From Sphingomonas sp. HMP9 (GTDB taxonomy: Bacteria > Pseudomonadota > Alphaproteobacteria > Sphingomonadales > Sphingomonadaceae), in the NCBI RefSeq assembly GCF_013374115.1, contig NZ_AP022673.1:62001-126000 (forward strand): DNA of 64,000 nt, written 5' to 3'. The first letter of the stretch is position 1; every line of letters begins with the position of its first letter. The position numbers were made by a program, and so were the translations under genes. Below are positions 29,170 to 38,844 of this stretch, one piece after another. The notes beneath the pieces were generated by a model, which had not been told where the DNA came from, made no database searches, and saw only the letters and a list, made by a program, of their open reading frames with translations.

Positions 29170-32082
29170 ATGAACCGACGTGAGCTTCTCATCAGCACGG
29201 CGGGTGCGGGTGCTTCTTTGGTCGTGGGGCCGATCGAGACCGGGTTTGCGGCCAGCGTTACAGCGCAGGGGGCGGCGGGCGCGCTGCCGATGCCGCAGCC
29301 GTCGCGGACCTTGCCGGCGACTGCGCTGGTGCAGGATCCGTCGCGGACGCTGATCGAGCGCGGGTGGCTGTTCCACGAGGGCGATGTGATCGCGCCCGCG
29401 CCTGACGGCCACAACGCGACCTATCTGAGCGTGAAGGCGGGCAATGCGCTGGGCGCGGCGGCGATGGCGTATGACGATTCGGACTGGCAGTCGGTTCGCT
29501 TGCCGCATGACTGGGCCTCGGCGCAGCCATTCGTGAAGACCGCCAACATTTCGCAAGGGTATCGCGCGCGCGGGATCGGCTGGTACCGGCGGACGCTGCG
29601 GCTCGATCCGACAGACCGGGGCAAGACGATCGCGCTGCAGTTCGACGGGATCGCGACCAATGCGACGATCTGGGTCAACGGCAGCGTCGTCGCGCACAAC
29701 TGGTCGGCCTATAACAGCGTCCAGATCGACCTGACGCCGTTCGCGCGGTTCGGCGACGACCTCAACGTGATTTCCGTGCGCGTGGATGCGCAGGCGATGG
29801 AGGGGTGGTGGTATGAAGGCGCGGGGATCTATCGCCACGTATGGCTGATCCGCCGGGCCCCCGTGGGAATCGTGACAGACGGCGTGCACTGCGATCCCAG
29901 GCGCGCTGCGGACGGCGCGTGGAGCGTGCCGGTGACAGTGACGCTCGGCAGCAACGATCGCGCCGCGGTCGGCGTGACAGTGGACGTCGCTCTGTTCGAT
30001 CCGGACGGCAAGCGCGTGGCAGGGGCTCAGGCGACCGCGACCGTCCTGCCGCTGGAGCGTGCGACGGCGACCGTGACGCTGGCGGTTCCAGCACCGCGCG
30101 CGTGGTCGATCGAGACGCCGACGCTCTATACCGTCGTGACGCACGTCCTGCGCGACGGCGCGATCGTCGATGAGCGGCGCATTCCGGTCGGCTTCCGTAC
30201 GATCCGGTTCGATGCGGACCGTGGCTTCCTGCTCAACGACCGATCGGTGAAGCTGAAGGGGGTGTGCCTGCACCAGGATCATGCAGGCGTCGGCACGGCG
30301 ATTCCCGATGCGCTGCTGCGCTGGCGGCTGGAGCGGTTGAAGGCGATGGGCTGCAACGCGATCCGCTGTTCGCACAATGCGCCTGCCGCCGAACTGCTCG
30401 ACCTGTGCGACCAGATGGGGTTCGTCGTGATGGACGAGAACCGCCAGTTCAATCCCGCGCCCGATTATATGGCGCAGCTCGAATGGATGGTCCGCCGCGA
30501 TCGCAACCACCCGAGCGTGATTTTGTGGTCGGTATTCAACGAGGAGCCGATGCAAGGCACCGAGGCGGGCGTCGAGATGCTGCGGCGGATGGCGCACGCG
30601 GCGCACGCACTCGACAACAGCCGGCCCGTGACGGGGGCGATGAACGGCGCGTTCTTCGATCCGGTCAACGTGTCGAGCATTTTCGACGTGGTCGGGTTCA
30701 ACTATTACCAGGGCGATTACGATCGCTTCCACCAGCTCAATCCGACCAAGCCCATGACGAGCTCGGAAGACACCAGCGCCTATGAAACGCGCGGCGCGTT
30801 CGCGAGCGATCCGGCCGCACATGTCCAGTCGTCCTACGACGTCGAGGCCGCGAGCTGGGGCGATACGCACCGCGCGACGTGGAAGAAGATCGCTGACCGG
30901 CCCTTCGTCGCGGGCGGGTTCGTGTGGACCGGGTTCGATTATCACGGCGAACCGACGCCGCATGAATGGCCGACGATTTCGAGCTTTTTCGGCATCCTCG
31001 ACCTGTGCGGCTTCCCCAAGACCGCGTTCGACATTCACCGCGCGCACTGGGTGGATGACGTGCCGGTCGTCAGTCTGGCGCCGCACTGGACGTGGCCGGG
31101 ACGCGAGGGCCAGCCGATCGTCGTGCTGGTGATGAGCAACGCCGAGCGGGTCGGGCTGCGACTCAACGGACGGAAGATCGGCGAGCAGGCGGTCGACCGG
31201 ATCATGGGCAACGCGTTCAACGTACCCTACGCGCCGGGGCGGATCGAGGTTGTTGCGATGCGTGGCGGCAAGGTTGTCGCGACCGCGGCGCACGAGACTG
31301 TGGGCAAGCCGGTTGCGCTGCGACTGACACCGGCGCGGACCGTGATGGCGGGCGACGACGAGGATACGCAGCCGGTGACGATCGATGCGATCGATGCCGC
31401 TGGCCGCCATGTGCCGACCGCGAACCTGCCGACGCAGTTCTCAGTCGACGGCGCGGCGGTCATCGGTGTCGGCAACGGCGATCCGAACAGCCACGAGCCG
31501 GAGAAGGGTCATGCGCGGTCGTTGTTCAACGGACTGGCGCAGGTCATCGTGCAGGCGGGGACGGGTCGTGGGCGGATCGTGATGACCGCGACCGCGCCGG
31601 GGCTGAGGCCGGCGCGTCTGGTGATCGACCGGGCAGCGATCGCGCCGCGCACGCAGGTGCCGGCAACCTTTGGAGGTCAGGCGATCCGCGAGTGGCGACG
31701 CTCGCCGGCGTTCGCAGCACGGCCGGATCCTGCGCTGGCGCCGATCGACGGCGACAATAACAGCTGGGCGTTCGTGCGGAGCGGAACACCGGTGCAGGCG
31801 GCGTCGGAGGGTCGCTGGCGGCTCTACCGCGCGAGCGTGACGCCGTGGCGGCGGATCGGTGCGGACGGCGGCACGATCCGCTTCGCGGCGATCGCGGGCA
31901 AGGCCGAGCTGTGGGTCGACGGCCGGCGTCTCGCGTCGAAGACCGGCGTCGAGGCGGGGCCGCTCGACGCGGCGTTGCCGGCGGGCGGCGGCGTGCGCCA
32001 GATCGTGCTGATGGTGGAAGCGGCCGCGGAGGGGGTTTCGGGCGTCCTCGGCACTGTGTCGCTGGAACCGCTTGCGCGCTGA
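29170..32082 (+). CDS. Beta-galactosidase-like GH2 glycosidase
   Basis: 970 residues with a Tat-type signal (MNRRELLISTAGAGASLVVG). Sugar-binding jelly roll (about 60-235, LPHDWASAQPF, GIGWYRRTLRL), Ig-like domain and TIM barrel with KGVCLHQDHAGVGTA are present. The acid/base is Glu458 in WSVFNEEP, and the likely nucleophile is Glu533 in TSSEDTSAYE. C-terminal domains resemble the DUF4982 and GH2 domain-5 regions (VIGVGNGDPNSHEP), with a final carbohydrate-binding-like sandwich. It is co-directional with gntR. In N-glycan use it would remove beta-galactose from antennae; family members with other beta-linked sugars exist, so the exact activity is open. Confidence 0.9.
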   Translation: MNRRELLISTAGAGASLVVGPIETGFAASVTAQGAAGALPMPQPSRTLPATALVQDPSRTLIERGWLFHEGDVIAPAPDGHNATYLSVKAGNALGAAAMAYDDSDWQSVRLPHDWASAQPFVKTANISQGYRARGIGWYRRTLRLDPTDRGKTIALQFDGIATNATIWVNGSVVAHNWSAYNSVQIDLTPFARFGDDLNVISVRVDAQAMEGWWYEGAGIYRHVWLIRRAPVGIVTDGVHCDPRRAADGAWSVPVTVTLGSNDRAAVGVTVDVALFDPDGKRVAGAQATATVLPLERATATVTLAVPAPRAWSIETPTLYTVVTHVLRDGAIVDERRIPVGFRTIRFDADRGFLLNDRSVKLKGVCLHQDHAGVGTAIPDALLRWRLERLKAMGCNAIRCSHNAPAAELLDLCDQMGFVVMDENRQFNPAPDYMAQLEWMVRRDRNHPSVILWSVFNEEPMQGTEAGVEMLRRMAHAAHALDNSRPVTGAMNGAFFDPVNVSSIFDVVGFNYYQGDYDRFHQLNPTKPMTSSEDTSAYETRGAFASDPAAHVQSSYDVEAASWGDTHRATWKKIADRPFVAGGFVWTGFDYHGEPTPHEWPTISSFFGILDLCGFPKTAFDIHRAHWVDDVPVVSLAPHWTWPGREGQPIVVLVMSNAERVGLRLNGRKIGEQAVDRIMGNAFNVPYAPGRIEVVAMRGGKVVATAAHETVGKPVALRLTPARTVMAGDDEDTQPVTIDAIDAAGRHVPTANLPTQFSVDGAAVIGVGNGDPNSHEPEKGHARSLFNGLAQVIVQAGTGRGRIVMTATAPGLRPARLVIDRAAIAPRTQVPATFGGQAIREWRRSPAFAARPDPALAPIDGDNNSWAFVRSGTPVQAASEGRWRLYRASVTPWRRIGADGGTIRFAAIAGKAELWVDGRRLASKTGVEAGPLDAALPAGGGVRQIVLMVEAAAEGVSGVLGTVSLEPLAR

Positions 32083-32100
32083 GGCCGCTAAATAACCAAT

Positions 32101-32220
32101 CCTCCCCCGCCAGGGGGAGGTGGCGCCGAAGGCGACGGAGGGGGAGGACACGGAACCGGCGTTTCCCTTTCCTCCCCCTCCGTCTGGCAAGTGCCAGCCA
32201 CCTCCCCCTGGCGGGGGAGG
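32101..32220. repeat. Palindromic intergenic repeat, family D copy 1
   Basis: A 120-base element starting CCTCCCCCGCCAGGGGGAGG and ending in its inverse. Inner arms GCCGAAGGCGACGGAGGGGG and CCCCCTCCGTCTGGC form a second level of pairing. A close copy is at 60704-60825. It stands between the convergent GH2 and EIICB genes. Confidence 0.9.
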
Positions 32221-32232
32221 ATAAGTATTGGG

Positions 32233-33936
32233 CTAGCGGACGAGCGTGCCGAGCACGGCGTCGGTCGCGAGCAGATGCACCTGGCCGGGTGCCGGCCGCG
32301 CAACCGCGCGAATACCGAGCTTCGCCAGCCCGGCATCATCCGCCAGGTCCGAGGCATTGAGCTCAACGCGCAACCGCCCGATGTGGCGGCTGGCGGTGCG
32401 GACATTCGCGGTACCGCCGAGCGCCGCCTCGATGGCGGAGGACAGGGCCACCGTATCCGCCGTCACGGCCGCCGCCGGTTTGGCCGCGATGTCGCCGCCC
32501 AGCGCGAGCGCATCGCGTATTTCCATCGAGACGACGTCGGCGATCGGGCCAAGGACGACCTGGAGCGCGGAGTTCGACGGGCGCAGGATACCGCGGGCGC
32601 CGAGCGCCTTCAGCGCGGCATCGTCGACCGCCGACTGGTCGACCACGATCAGCCGCAACCGCGTCGTACAGGCGCTGACCGTCGTCAGATTCGCCCCGCC
32701 GCCAAGCGCCTGTGCGAACGCCGCACCGCGCCCGCCCGCACTGGGGGTCGCTACCGCTGCGACGGTCTCCGCTTCACGCCCCGGCGTCGCGAGGTCGAAC
32801 TTGCGGATGAAGAAGCGGAACAGCCCGTAATACAGCACGAAATACACTGCGCCGACCGGCAGCAGGACGAGCGGGCGCGTCGCCTTGCCGAAATTGAGCA
32901 CGTAATCGAGCAACCCTGCGGAAAAGCCGAAGCCCATCTTGACGCCGAGCAGGTCCATCAGCGCCATCGACAGGCCGGTCAGCACCGCGTGGACCGCGTA
33001 GAGCACGGGCGCGAGGAACATGAAGCTGAACTCGATCGGCTCGGTGACGCCGGTGAGGGCCGAGGTCAGCGCGAGGCTGAGCAACATGCCGCCGACCGCT
33101 TTCCGGCGCTCGGGCTTCGCGGCGTGATACATGGCGAGGCACGCGGCGGGCAGGCCGAACATCATCACCGGGAAGAACCCGGCCATGAAGATCCCGGCCG
33201 ACGGATCGCCCGCGAAGAACCGGCGCAGATCGCCTGATGTGCCGTGGTAATCGCCGGCGACGAACCAGACGATGTTGTTGAGCAGATGATGCAGCCCGGT
33301 GACGAGCAGCAGGCGGTTTAGGAGCCCGAACACGAACACGCCGATCGCACCGCTGCCGGTGATCGCGACGCTCAACTGGTCGACGCCCTGGCTCAGCAGC
33401 GAAAAACCGAAGCCGAACACCGCCGCGAGCACGAGGCCCGCCACGCCGCTGACGATCGGCACGAACCGTCGTCCGCCGAAGAAGGCAAGATATTCCGGCA
33501 GCTTGATCGTCGAATAGCGATTGTAGAGCGTCCCGCCCGCGAGCCCCGACAGGATGCCGATCGGCACGTCCAGCCGCGCCATCGCCTTGGCCTTCCACGC
33601 CGCGATCGCGAGGTCGGCAGAGGCGCCGGTCAGCCCTGCGGATATATCGGGCGCGACGGTGATGAGGACTTTGCCCGCCTCGGTCGCAACCAGGAAGCAG
33701 ACAACGCCGGCGAGACACGCAGCACCGTTGCCGTCGCGGGCGAACCCGGTGGCGACGCCAATCGCGAAGAGCAGCCCGAGGTGCGAGAAGATCGCGTCGC
33801 CCGCTGCGCTGACGAAGGCGATGTCGAGCAGGTCGGGCTGGCCAAGGCGGAGCAGCAGGCCGGCGATCGGCAGCACCGCGATCGGCAGCATCAGCGCGCG
33901 GCCGAGCGGCTGGAGGGCTTCGAGGATCGATTTCAT
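32233..33936 (-). CDS. nagE: PTS N-acetylglucosamine-type EIICB with a second, Cys-less IIB domain
   Basis: 567 residues from the ATG at 33936, overlapping the EIIA-HPr-EI stop (ATGA). The IIC membrane domain (1-380) has LHHLLNNIVWF and the glucose/GlcNAc-family motif GVTEPIEFSFMFLAP. A normal IIB domain follows, with phospho-Cys423 in SACTTRLR. A second IIB-like domain (about 494-567) has SRHIGRLR in the same place, so the Cys is replaced by His518. It imports and phosphorylates a hexose; the operon with nagA and nagB-II indicates GlcNAc. The EIIA function comes from the fused protein next door. Confidence 0.93.
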   Translation of the reverse strand: MKSILEALQPLGRALMLPIAVLPIAGLLLRLGQPDLLDIAFVSAAGDAIFSHLGLLFAIGVATGFARDGNGAACLAGVVCFLVATEAGKVLITVAPDISAGLTGASADLAIAAWKAKAMARLDVPIGILSGLAGGTLYNRYSTIKLPEYLAFFGGRRFVPIVSGVAGLVLAAVFGFGFSLLSQGVDQLSVAITGSGAIGVFVFGLLNRLLLVTGLHHLLNNIVWFVAGDYHGTSGDLRRFFAGDPSAGIFMAGFFPVMMFGLPAACLAMYHAAKPERRKAVGGMLLSLALTSALTGVTEPIEFSFMFLAPVLYAVHAVLTGLSMALMDLLGVKMGFGFSAGLLDYVLNFGKATRPLVLLPVGAVYFVLYYGLFRFFIRKFDLATPGREAETVAAVATPSAGGRGAAFAQALGGGANLTTVSACTTRLRLIVVDQSAVDDAALKALGARGILRPSNSALQVVLGPIADVVSMEIRDALALGGDIAAKPAAAVTADTVALSSAIEAALGGTANVRTASRHIGRLRVELNASDLADDAGLAKLGIRAVARPAPGQVHLLATDAVLGTLVR

Positions 33937-36428
33937 GCGGTGAACTCCCGGGCGAGCGAGCGGACGTCGGCGGCGGACCCGCATTGTAGCGCGGCGGCGG
34001 CATGCGCGCGGCATGCCTCCATCGTCAGTGTCGCGACCAGCGCCTTGATCTCGGGGACCAGCGCCGGTGCGGACGAGAGTTCGGTGACGCCGAGCCCGAT
34101 CAGGATCGGCACGGCGAGCGGGTCGGAGGCGAGCCCGCCGCAGACCCCGGTCCAGCGGCCATGCACCGTGCCGCCCTTGCAGGTCTGTGCGATCAGGCGG
34201 AGGACGGCGGGGTGCAGCCCGTCGATCCCGCTGGCGACGGCGGCGTTGCCGCGGTCCATCGCCAGCGTGTACTGCGTGAGGTCGTTGGTGCCGACCGACA
34301 GGAAATCGGCTTCCGCGGCGATCAGGTCGGCGGTGACCGCGGCGGCGGGCGTCTCGATCATCACGCCGACGGGGACCGGGCCGTGGTGGCCGATCTCGGC
34401 GGCGACGCGGTCGACCACGGCGCGGACGGCGCGCAGTTCGTCGAGGCTGGCGATCATCGGCACCATGATCCGGCATTGGCCGGCGGGTTTGACCGACAGG
34501 ATCGCGCGGACCTGATCCTCCAGGATCTGCGGATATGCGAGGCCGACGCGGATGCCGCGCAGGCCGAGCGCGGGGTTCTCTTCCGGCGCCATCGGCAGGT
34601 ACGGCGCGGGCTTGTCGCCGCCGATGTCGAGCAGCCGGACGATCAGCGGGCGGCCGTCGAGCGCGTCGGCGATCGCCTGGTAATCGGCGGTCTGTTCGGC
34701 GACCGTGGGCGCGGCGTCGCGTTCGAGGAACAGGAATTCCGTGCGCAACAGGCCCGACCCTTCCGCGCCGTTCTCGACCGCGAGACGGGCATCGCCGAGC
34801 GCGCCGAGATTGGCGAAGGCCTCGATCCGGGTGCCGTCCGCCATGCGGCAGGGTTCGCCGGCCCGCGCGAGGGCTTCGGTCCGGCGGACTTGCGCCTGGA
34901 CGATCCGCACCTGCGTGGCGACGAGCGTGTCGGCGTCGGGATCGATCCGCAACAGGCCTTCGCCGGCGTCGAGGATCACGGCCGTGTCATCGGCGACGGC
35001 GTTCAACGGCGCGCCGATCGCGACCAGCGCGGGGAGGCCCATCGTCGCCGCGAGGATCGCGACATGCGAGGTGGGGCCGCCGCGCTCGACGCAGAAGCCG
35101 ACGATGTTGGCGCGGTCGAGCGACAGGACGTGCGACAGCAACAGATCGTCCGCGAGCAGGATCGTGTCGGGCGGGAACGACACCGGCGTGCTCTCGACAC
35201 CGGCGATCAGCGCGAGGAGCTGGCGTTCGAGATCGAGCATGTCGTCGGCGCGCTCGGCAAGCCGCGTATCGGTGCTGGTGCGCAACGCATCGGCCTGCGG
35301 ACGGATCGCGCCGCGCCAAGCATGACCCGCGCTTTCGCCGCGTGCGATGCCGCTGCGCGTCGTATCGTGGAGCATGGGATCGTCGAGCATCGCCGCATGC
35401 GCCTCGACGATCGCGCGTTCGGGGCCGGTTGCGCCGCGGGCGCGCTCCGCGAACCGGGTCGACAGCGTCGTGACGGCCGCATCGAAGCGTGCCTCCTCGA
35501 CGGCAATGCCTTCGCCGCGTTCGGGAACGACGATGTCGGCGGGACGGAACCAGCGTGCCCGACCGATCGCCAGGCCCGGCGCCGCGGTGACTCCGCTCAG
35601 TGCGCCGTCGACCGCGGCGCGGGGCGGCAGGGGCGCGACGGCAGGCGCGCGGGCAGGGGCTTCGGCGGGCTCGTCCATGCCGCTCTCGATCAGGTCGCAG
35701 ATCGCGGCGAGCGCGGTGGCGGCATCGGCCCCTGCCGCGGTCACGACGATCGTGTCGTCTCGGCGGATCGCGAGGGCGAGCAGCGCGATCGGGCTGCGGA
35801 GATTGGCGGTCTTGTCGCCGGATGCCAGCGTCACGTCGGCGTCGAAGCGCTTGGCGGTCGCGGAGAGGCGCGCGGCCGGGCGCGCGTGGATTCCGTGGGG
35901 CAGCGGTACGACGACCGTACGCGCGTGCGTCGCGCCGTCCTGGCTTGTCTCGCGGTGCGCGACCGCCTCGCTGGGTTCGAGCGTCATCAGCGGATCGCCG
36001 ACCGCGACCAGTTCGCTCGAGACGGCGTAGACGATCCTGAACCGATCGGGATTGACGACGACGATCGGCGTGATGACCGCGCGGGCCTCACGGACCAACA
36101 GGTCGAGATCGAAGCGGATCAACGGCGCCCCGCGCTCGACCGTGTCGCCGACCGCGACGCACGGGCTGAACCCGCGTCCGCCGAGCGCGACCGTGTCGAG
36201 GCCGATATGGATCAGGATCTCCGCGCCCTCGGGCGTGGCGAGCGTGATCGCATGGCCGCTCGGCAGCAGCGTCAGCACGGTGCCGGTGCAGGGGGCGTAC
36301 AGGCAATCGCCGGTCGGATCGATCGCGACGCCGTCCCCCAGCATCCGCTCCGAGAACACCGCGTCGGGGACCTCGTCGATCGGCGTTGCCCAGCCCTGCA
36401 TCGGCGCGGTCAGGAGGATGGAGGCCAT
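33933..36428 (-). CDS. Fused PTS EIIA(Glc-type)-HPr-Enzyme I
   Basis: 831 residues from the ATG at 36428. EIIA occupies 1-150, with the active His74 in ILIHIGLDTV and a second His59. HPr covers about 168-255, with His181 in GIHARPAARLSA. Enzyme I covers 275-831, with His455 in GGPTSHVAILA, LLRTEFLFLERD and VGTNDLTQYTLAMDRGN. All phosphotransfer steps from PEP to EIIB are thus in one chain. It lies between nagA (77 bases upstream) and the EIICB gene (4-base overlap). The triple fusion is known from GlcNAc-type systems of other proteobacteria. Confidence 0.95.
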   Translation of the reverse strand: MASILLTAPMQGWATPIDEVPDAVFSERMLGDGVAIDPTGDCLYAPCTGTVLTLLPSGHAITLATPEGAEILIHIGLDTVALGGRGFSPCVAVGDTVERGAPLIRFDLDLLVREARAVITPIVVVNPDRFRIVYAVSSELVAVGDPLMTLEPSEAVAHRETSQDGATHARTVVVPLPHGIHARPAARLSATAKRFDADVTLASGDKTANLRSPIALLALAIRRDDTIVVTAAGADAATALAAICDLIESGMDEPAEAPARAPAVAPLPPRAAVDGALSGVTAAPGLAIGRARWFRPADIVVPERGEGIAVEEARFDAAVTTLSTRFAERARGATGPERAIVEAHAAMLDDPMLHDTTRSGIARGESAGHAWRGAIRPQADALRTSTDTRLAERADDMLDLERQLLALIAGVESTPVSFPPDTILLADDLLLSHVLSLDRANIVGFCVERGGPTSHVAILAATMGLPALVAIGAPLNAVADDTAVILDAGEGLLRIDPDADTLVATQVRIVQAQVRRTEALARAGEPCRMADGTRIEAFANLGALGDARLAVENGAEGSGLLRTEFLFLERDAAPTVAEQTADYQAIADALDGRPLIVRLLDIGGDKPAPYLPMAPEENPALGLRGIRVGLAYPQILEDQVRAILSVKPAGQCRIMVPMIASLDELRAVRAVVDRVAAEIGHHGPVPVGVMIETPAAAVTADLIAAEADFLSVGTNDLTQYTLAMDRGNAAVASGIDGLHPAVLRLIAQTCKGGTVHGRWTGVCGGLASDPLAVPILIGLGVTELSSAPALVPEIKALVATLTMEACRAHAAAALQCGSAADVRSLAREFTA

Positions 36429-36504
36429 GGGTGCGTTCTCGATGCCAGAAGGGGAGGGCTCGATGCCGGAAGGGATGGGCGCAAAAGCAGGGTAGCGCGA
36501 CCGG

Positions 36505-37659
36505 TCAGGCCGCGCGCGCCCCGCCGATCCACGTACCGACCGGGTGCAGGTCGCGCGTGAGGACGACCCAGTCGGCGGTGCGGCCGACCTGCACCGTGCC
36601 GCGCTCCTGCGACAGCCGCAGGAACGCCGCCGGATAGGTCGCTGCCATCGCCGCGGCGATCTCGGGTGCGACGCCGAGCCGGTCGACGGTGTTGCGGACC
36701 GCGCCGGCCATGTCGAGATCGGAGCCTGCGAGCGTGCCGTCGGCGCCGACGCAGCGACCACCCTCGACATGGATCTCGCGGCCCTGCAGCACGAACGACT
36801 TCTCGGTCGCGCCGACGCACGGCATGGCGTCGGAGACCAGCATGAACCGGTCGTGCGGACGCGCGCGCAGGGCGATCCGCAGTACCGCATCGTCGACATG
36901 GAAGCCGTCGACGATGATCCCGCAATACACCGCCTGGTCGTCGAGCACCGCGCCGACCACGCCCGGGGCGCGGTGGACCAGCGGCGACATCGCATTGAAC
37001 AGATGCGTCACGCCGGTGATCCCGGCGGCCATCCCGGCGCTCGCGGTGGCGTGATCCGCGTCGCTATGGCCGATGCTGATGAGCACGCCCGCCGCGGTCA
37101 GCGTCGCGATCTGCGCCGCACTCACGCGCTCGGGCGCCAGCGTCACCATGACCCGGCCGAGGCGGGGGCGGGTCAGCAGCGCCAGCAGGTCGTCGTCGAG
37201 ATCCTGGAAGCGCGTCGGGTCGTGGATGCCCTTGCGCGCCGGGCTGATCACCGGGCCCTCGATATGGATGCCGAGGACGCCGGGGACGCCCGCGAGGATC
37301 GCCGCGTCGACCGCATCAAGCGCGCGTGCGATCACGTCGGGCGTGTCGCTGATCAGCGTGGGCAGGAACGCGGTGGTGCCGAACGGACGATGCGCTGCGC
37401 CGATCGCGGCGATCCCCTCGACCGTGGGCGTATCGTTGAACAGCACGCCGCCGCCGCCATTGACCTGCGTATCGACGAAGCCCGGCATCAGCCAGCCGCC
37501 GTCGAGGTCGATCGCGTGATCCGCGGCCAGATCCGTGCCCTGATCGGTGGTCGTCTCGTCGATCCGAGCGATCCGCCCATCCTCGACGACGATCGTCGCG
37601 TCGTGCAGGACGCCCGCGGGGGTGACCACATGGCCATTCGAAAACCGGAAGATCGTCAT
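36505..37659 (-). CDS. nagA: N-acetylglucosamine-6-phosphate deacetylase
   Basis: 384 residues from the ATG at 37659. The amidohydrolase fold shows LDGGWLMPGFVDTQVNGGGG, the metal/phosphate region GIHIEGPVISPARKGIH, ISIGHSDADH, THLFNAMSP and the catalytic Asp in LVSDAMPC. It removes acetate from GlcNAc-6-P to give GlcN-6-P in the cytosol. The ATG overlaps the SIS-gene stop (ATGA), so it is coupled to the deaminase that uses its product. The length is normal for proteobacterial NagA. Confidence 0.97.
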   Translation of the reverse strand: MTIFRFSNGHVVTPAGVLHDATIVVEDGRIARIDETTTDQGTDLAADHAIDLDGGWLMPGFVDTQVNGGGGVLFNDTPTVEGIAAIGAAHRPFGTTAFLPTLISDTPDVIARALDAVDAAILAGVPGVLGIHIEGPVISPARKGIHDPTRFQDLDDDLLALLTRPRLGRVMVTLAPERVSAAQIATLTAAGVLISIGHSDADHATASAGMAAGITGVTHLFNAMSPLVHRAPGVVGAVLDDQAVYCGIIVDGFHVDDAVLRIALRARPHDRFMLVSDAMPCVGATEKSFVLQGREIHVEGGRCVGADGTLAGSDLDMAGAVRNTVDRLGVAPEIAAAMAATYPAAFLRLSQERGTVQVGRTADWVVLTRDLHPVGTWIGGARAA

Positions 37660-38762
37660 AATGTGCGCGTCACTTTGCTGAGATGCGACGGGGCGTCGGG
37701 GTTGAACCCGCGAGCAACCGAGAGGGCGTTGACCATGCGGTAAAAGCTCTGGATCAGCAGGATCGGCTCGATCGCCGGATGGGCTTTCAGCGCGGGCAGG
37801 ACGCCGTCGTCGGTACTGCCATCCAGCCCGGCATCGGCGAGCAAGACCGCTGCGCCACGATCGGCGAACTCGCGGGCCGCATCGCGAACGCCGTCGCCGG
37901 CCGCGTCGGACGTCGCGAGCGCCAGCAGCGGGAAGCCAGCCTCGACCAACTGCATCGGGCCATGGCGGACCTCGGCCGAACTGAACGATTCGGCGTGCAG
38001 CGCGCAGGTTTCCTTCATCTTCAGCGCCGCCTCGTTGGCGATCCCGAGCCCCATGCCGCGCGCGATCACGAACAGGTTGGTCGCCGTCCGCAGCGGTGCG
38101 ACGGCGGCGGACCAGTCGAGCGTCCAGGCGCGTGCGAGATCGGTGGGGAGCGCGGCAACCGCGCGACGCAGCCCGTCGTCGTCGGCCCATTCGGCGGTCA
38201 ATGCGGCGAAGGCGGCGAGCGAGCAGATATAGGATTTGGTCGCCGCGACCGACTTTTCCGGTCCGGCGCACAGCGGGATCAGCGTGTCGGCCGTCTCAGC
38301 AAGCGGGGAGGTCTCGTCGTTGACGAACGCGACGACATGCGCGCCGGCGGCCTTCTGCGCGGCGACCGCGGCAAGCAGGTCCGGGCTGCGACCGCTCTGC
38401 GACACCGCGATGCACAGCGTGTTGCGCGCGCCGAGCGGTGCCTCGTAGATCGACACGACCGACGGCGCCGCGGCGGCGACCGGGATGCCGGTCTTGGTCC
38501 AGATCAGGTATTTGCCGTAGACCGCCGCGTGATCCGACGAGCCGCGCGCGCAGGTCACGACGACCGCAGGCGGCGTGGCACGAAGCCGTGCACCAAGCGC
38601 TGCGAACGCCGCCGCGTTGGTCGCGAGCATCCGTGCGACGGCGTCGGACGATTCCGCCGCCTCGCGGAACATCAGCGTGGCGGTTTCCGCGATAGGAGGA
38701 CCCGTGAGCGGTTGCGGGTTTAGCGGAGGCGGAGTCATCGGAGGCGGGGAGGCTTCGTGCAT
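37656..38762 (-). CDS. nagB-II: SIS-domain glucosamine-6-phosphate deaminase, NagB-II type
   Basis: 368 residues with two SIS domains like the isomerase half of GlmS, but no glutaminase domain. Motifs are CARGSSDHAAVYGKYLI, CIAVSQSGRSPDLL, NLFVIARGMGLGIANEAALKMKE and SSAEVRHGPMQL. Proteins of this form in nag operons deaminate GlcN-6-P to fructose-6-P and ammonia. It has a long Pro-rich N-terminus from the ATG at 38762; the ATG at 38738 is an alternative, and neither has a clear ribosome site. It is the first gene of the operon nagB-II, nagA, EIIA-HPr-EI, EIICB. Confidence 0.9.
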   Translation of the reverse strand: MHEASPPPMTPPPLNPQPLTGPPIAETATLMFREAAESSDAVARMLATNAAAFAALGARLRATPPAVVVTCARGSSDHAAVYGKYLIWTKTGIPVAAAAPSVVSIYEAPLGARNTLCIAVSQSGRSPDLLAAVAAQKAAGAHVVAFVNDETSPLAETADTLIPLCAGPEKSVAATKSYICSLAAFAALTAEWADDDGLRRAVAALPTDLARAWTLDWSAAVAPLRTATNLFVIARGMGLGIANEAALKMKETCALHAESFSSAEVRHGPMQLVEAGFPLLALATSDAAGDGVRDAAREFADRGAAVLLADAGLDGSTDDGVLPALKAHPAIEPILLIQSFYRMVNALSVARGFNPDAPSHLSKVTRTL

Positions 38763-38836
38763 GGCGGCTCGCTTCGATTGGCGTTCGGCAAGGAGCGAGA
38801 GGCCCCCCGACCCAGACTGGTTTGAGTAAGTTATGG

Positions 38837-38844
38837 ATTGGTAT
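38837..38844. promoter_or_regulatory. Candidate GntR operator half-site upstream of the nag/PTS operon
   Basis: ATTGGTAT is the inverse of ATACCAAT at site 2 (28297-28304), and a CCAGACTGG palindrome lies at 38812-38820. It lies in the 81-base space upstream of the nagB-II ATG, overlapping the end of cutC. Confidence 0.25.

Noticed and set aside
29086..31410. Long open frame on the minus strand opposite the GH2 beta-galactosidase (774 codons)
   Set aside because: Its translation is rich in Arg, His and Pro without any domain, while the plus strand has a complete GH2. This is the usual mirror effect of high-G+C codons.
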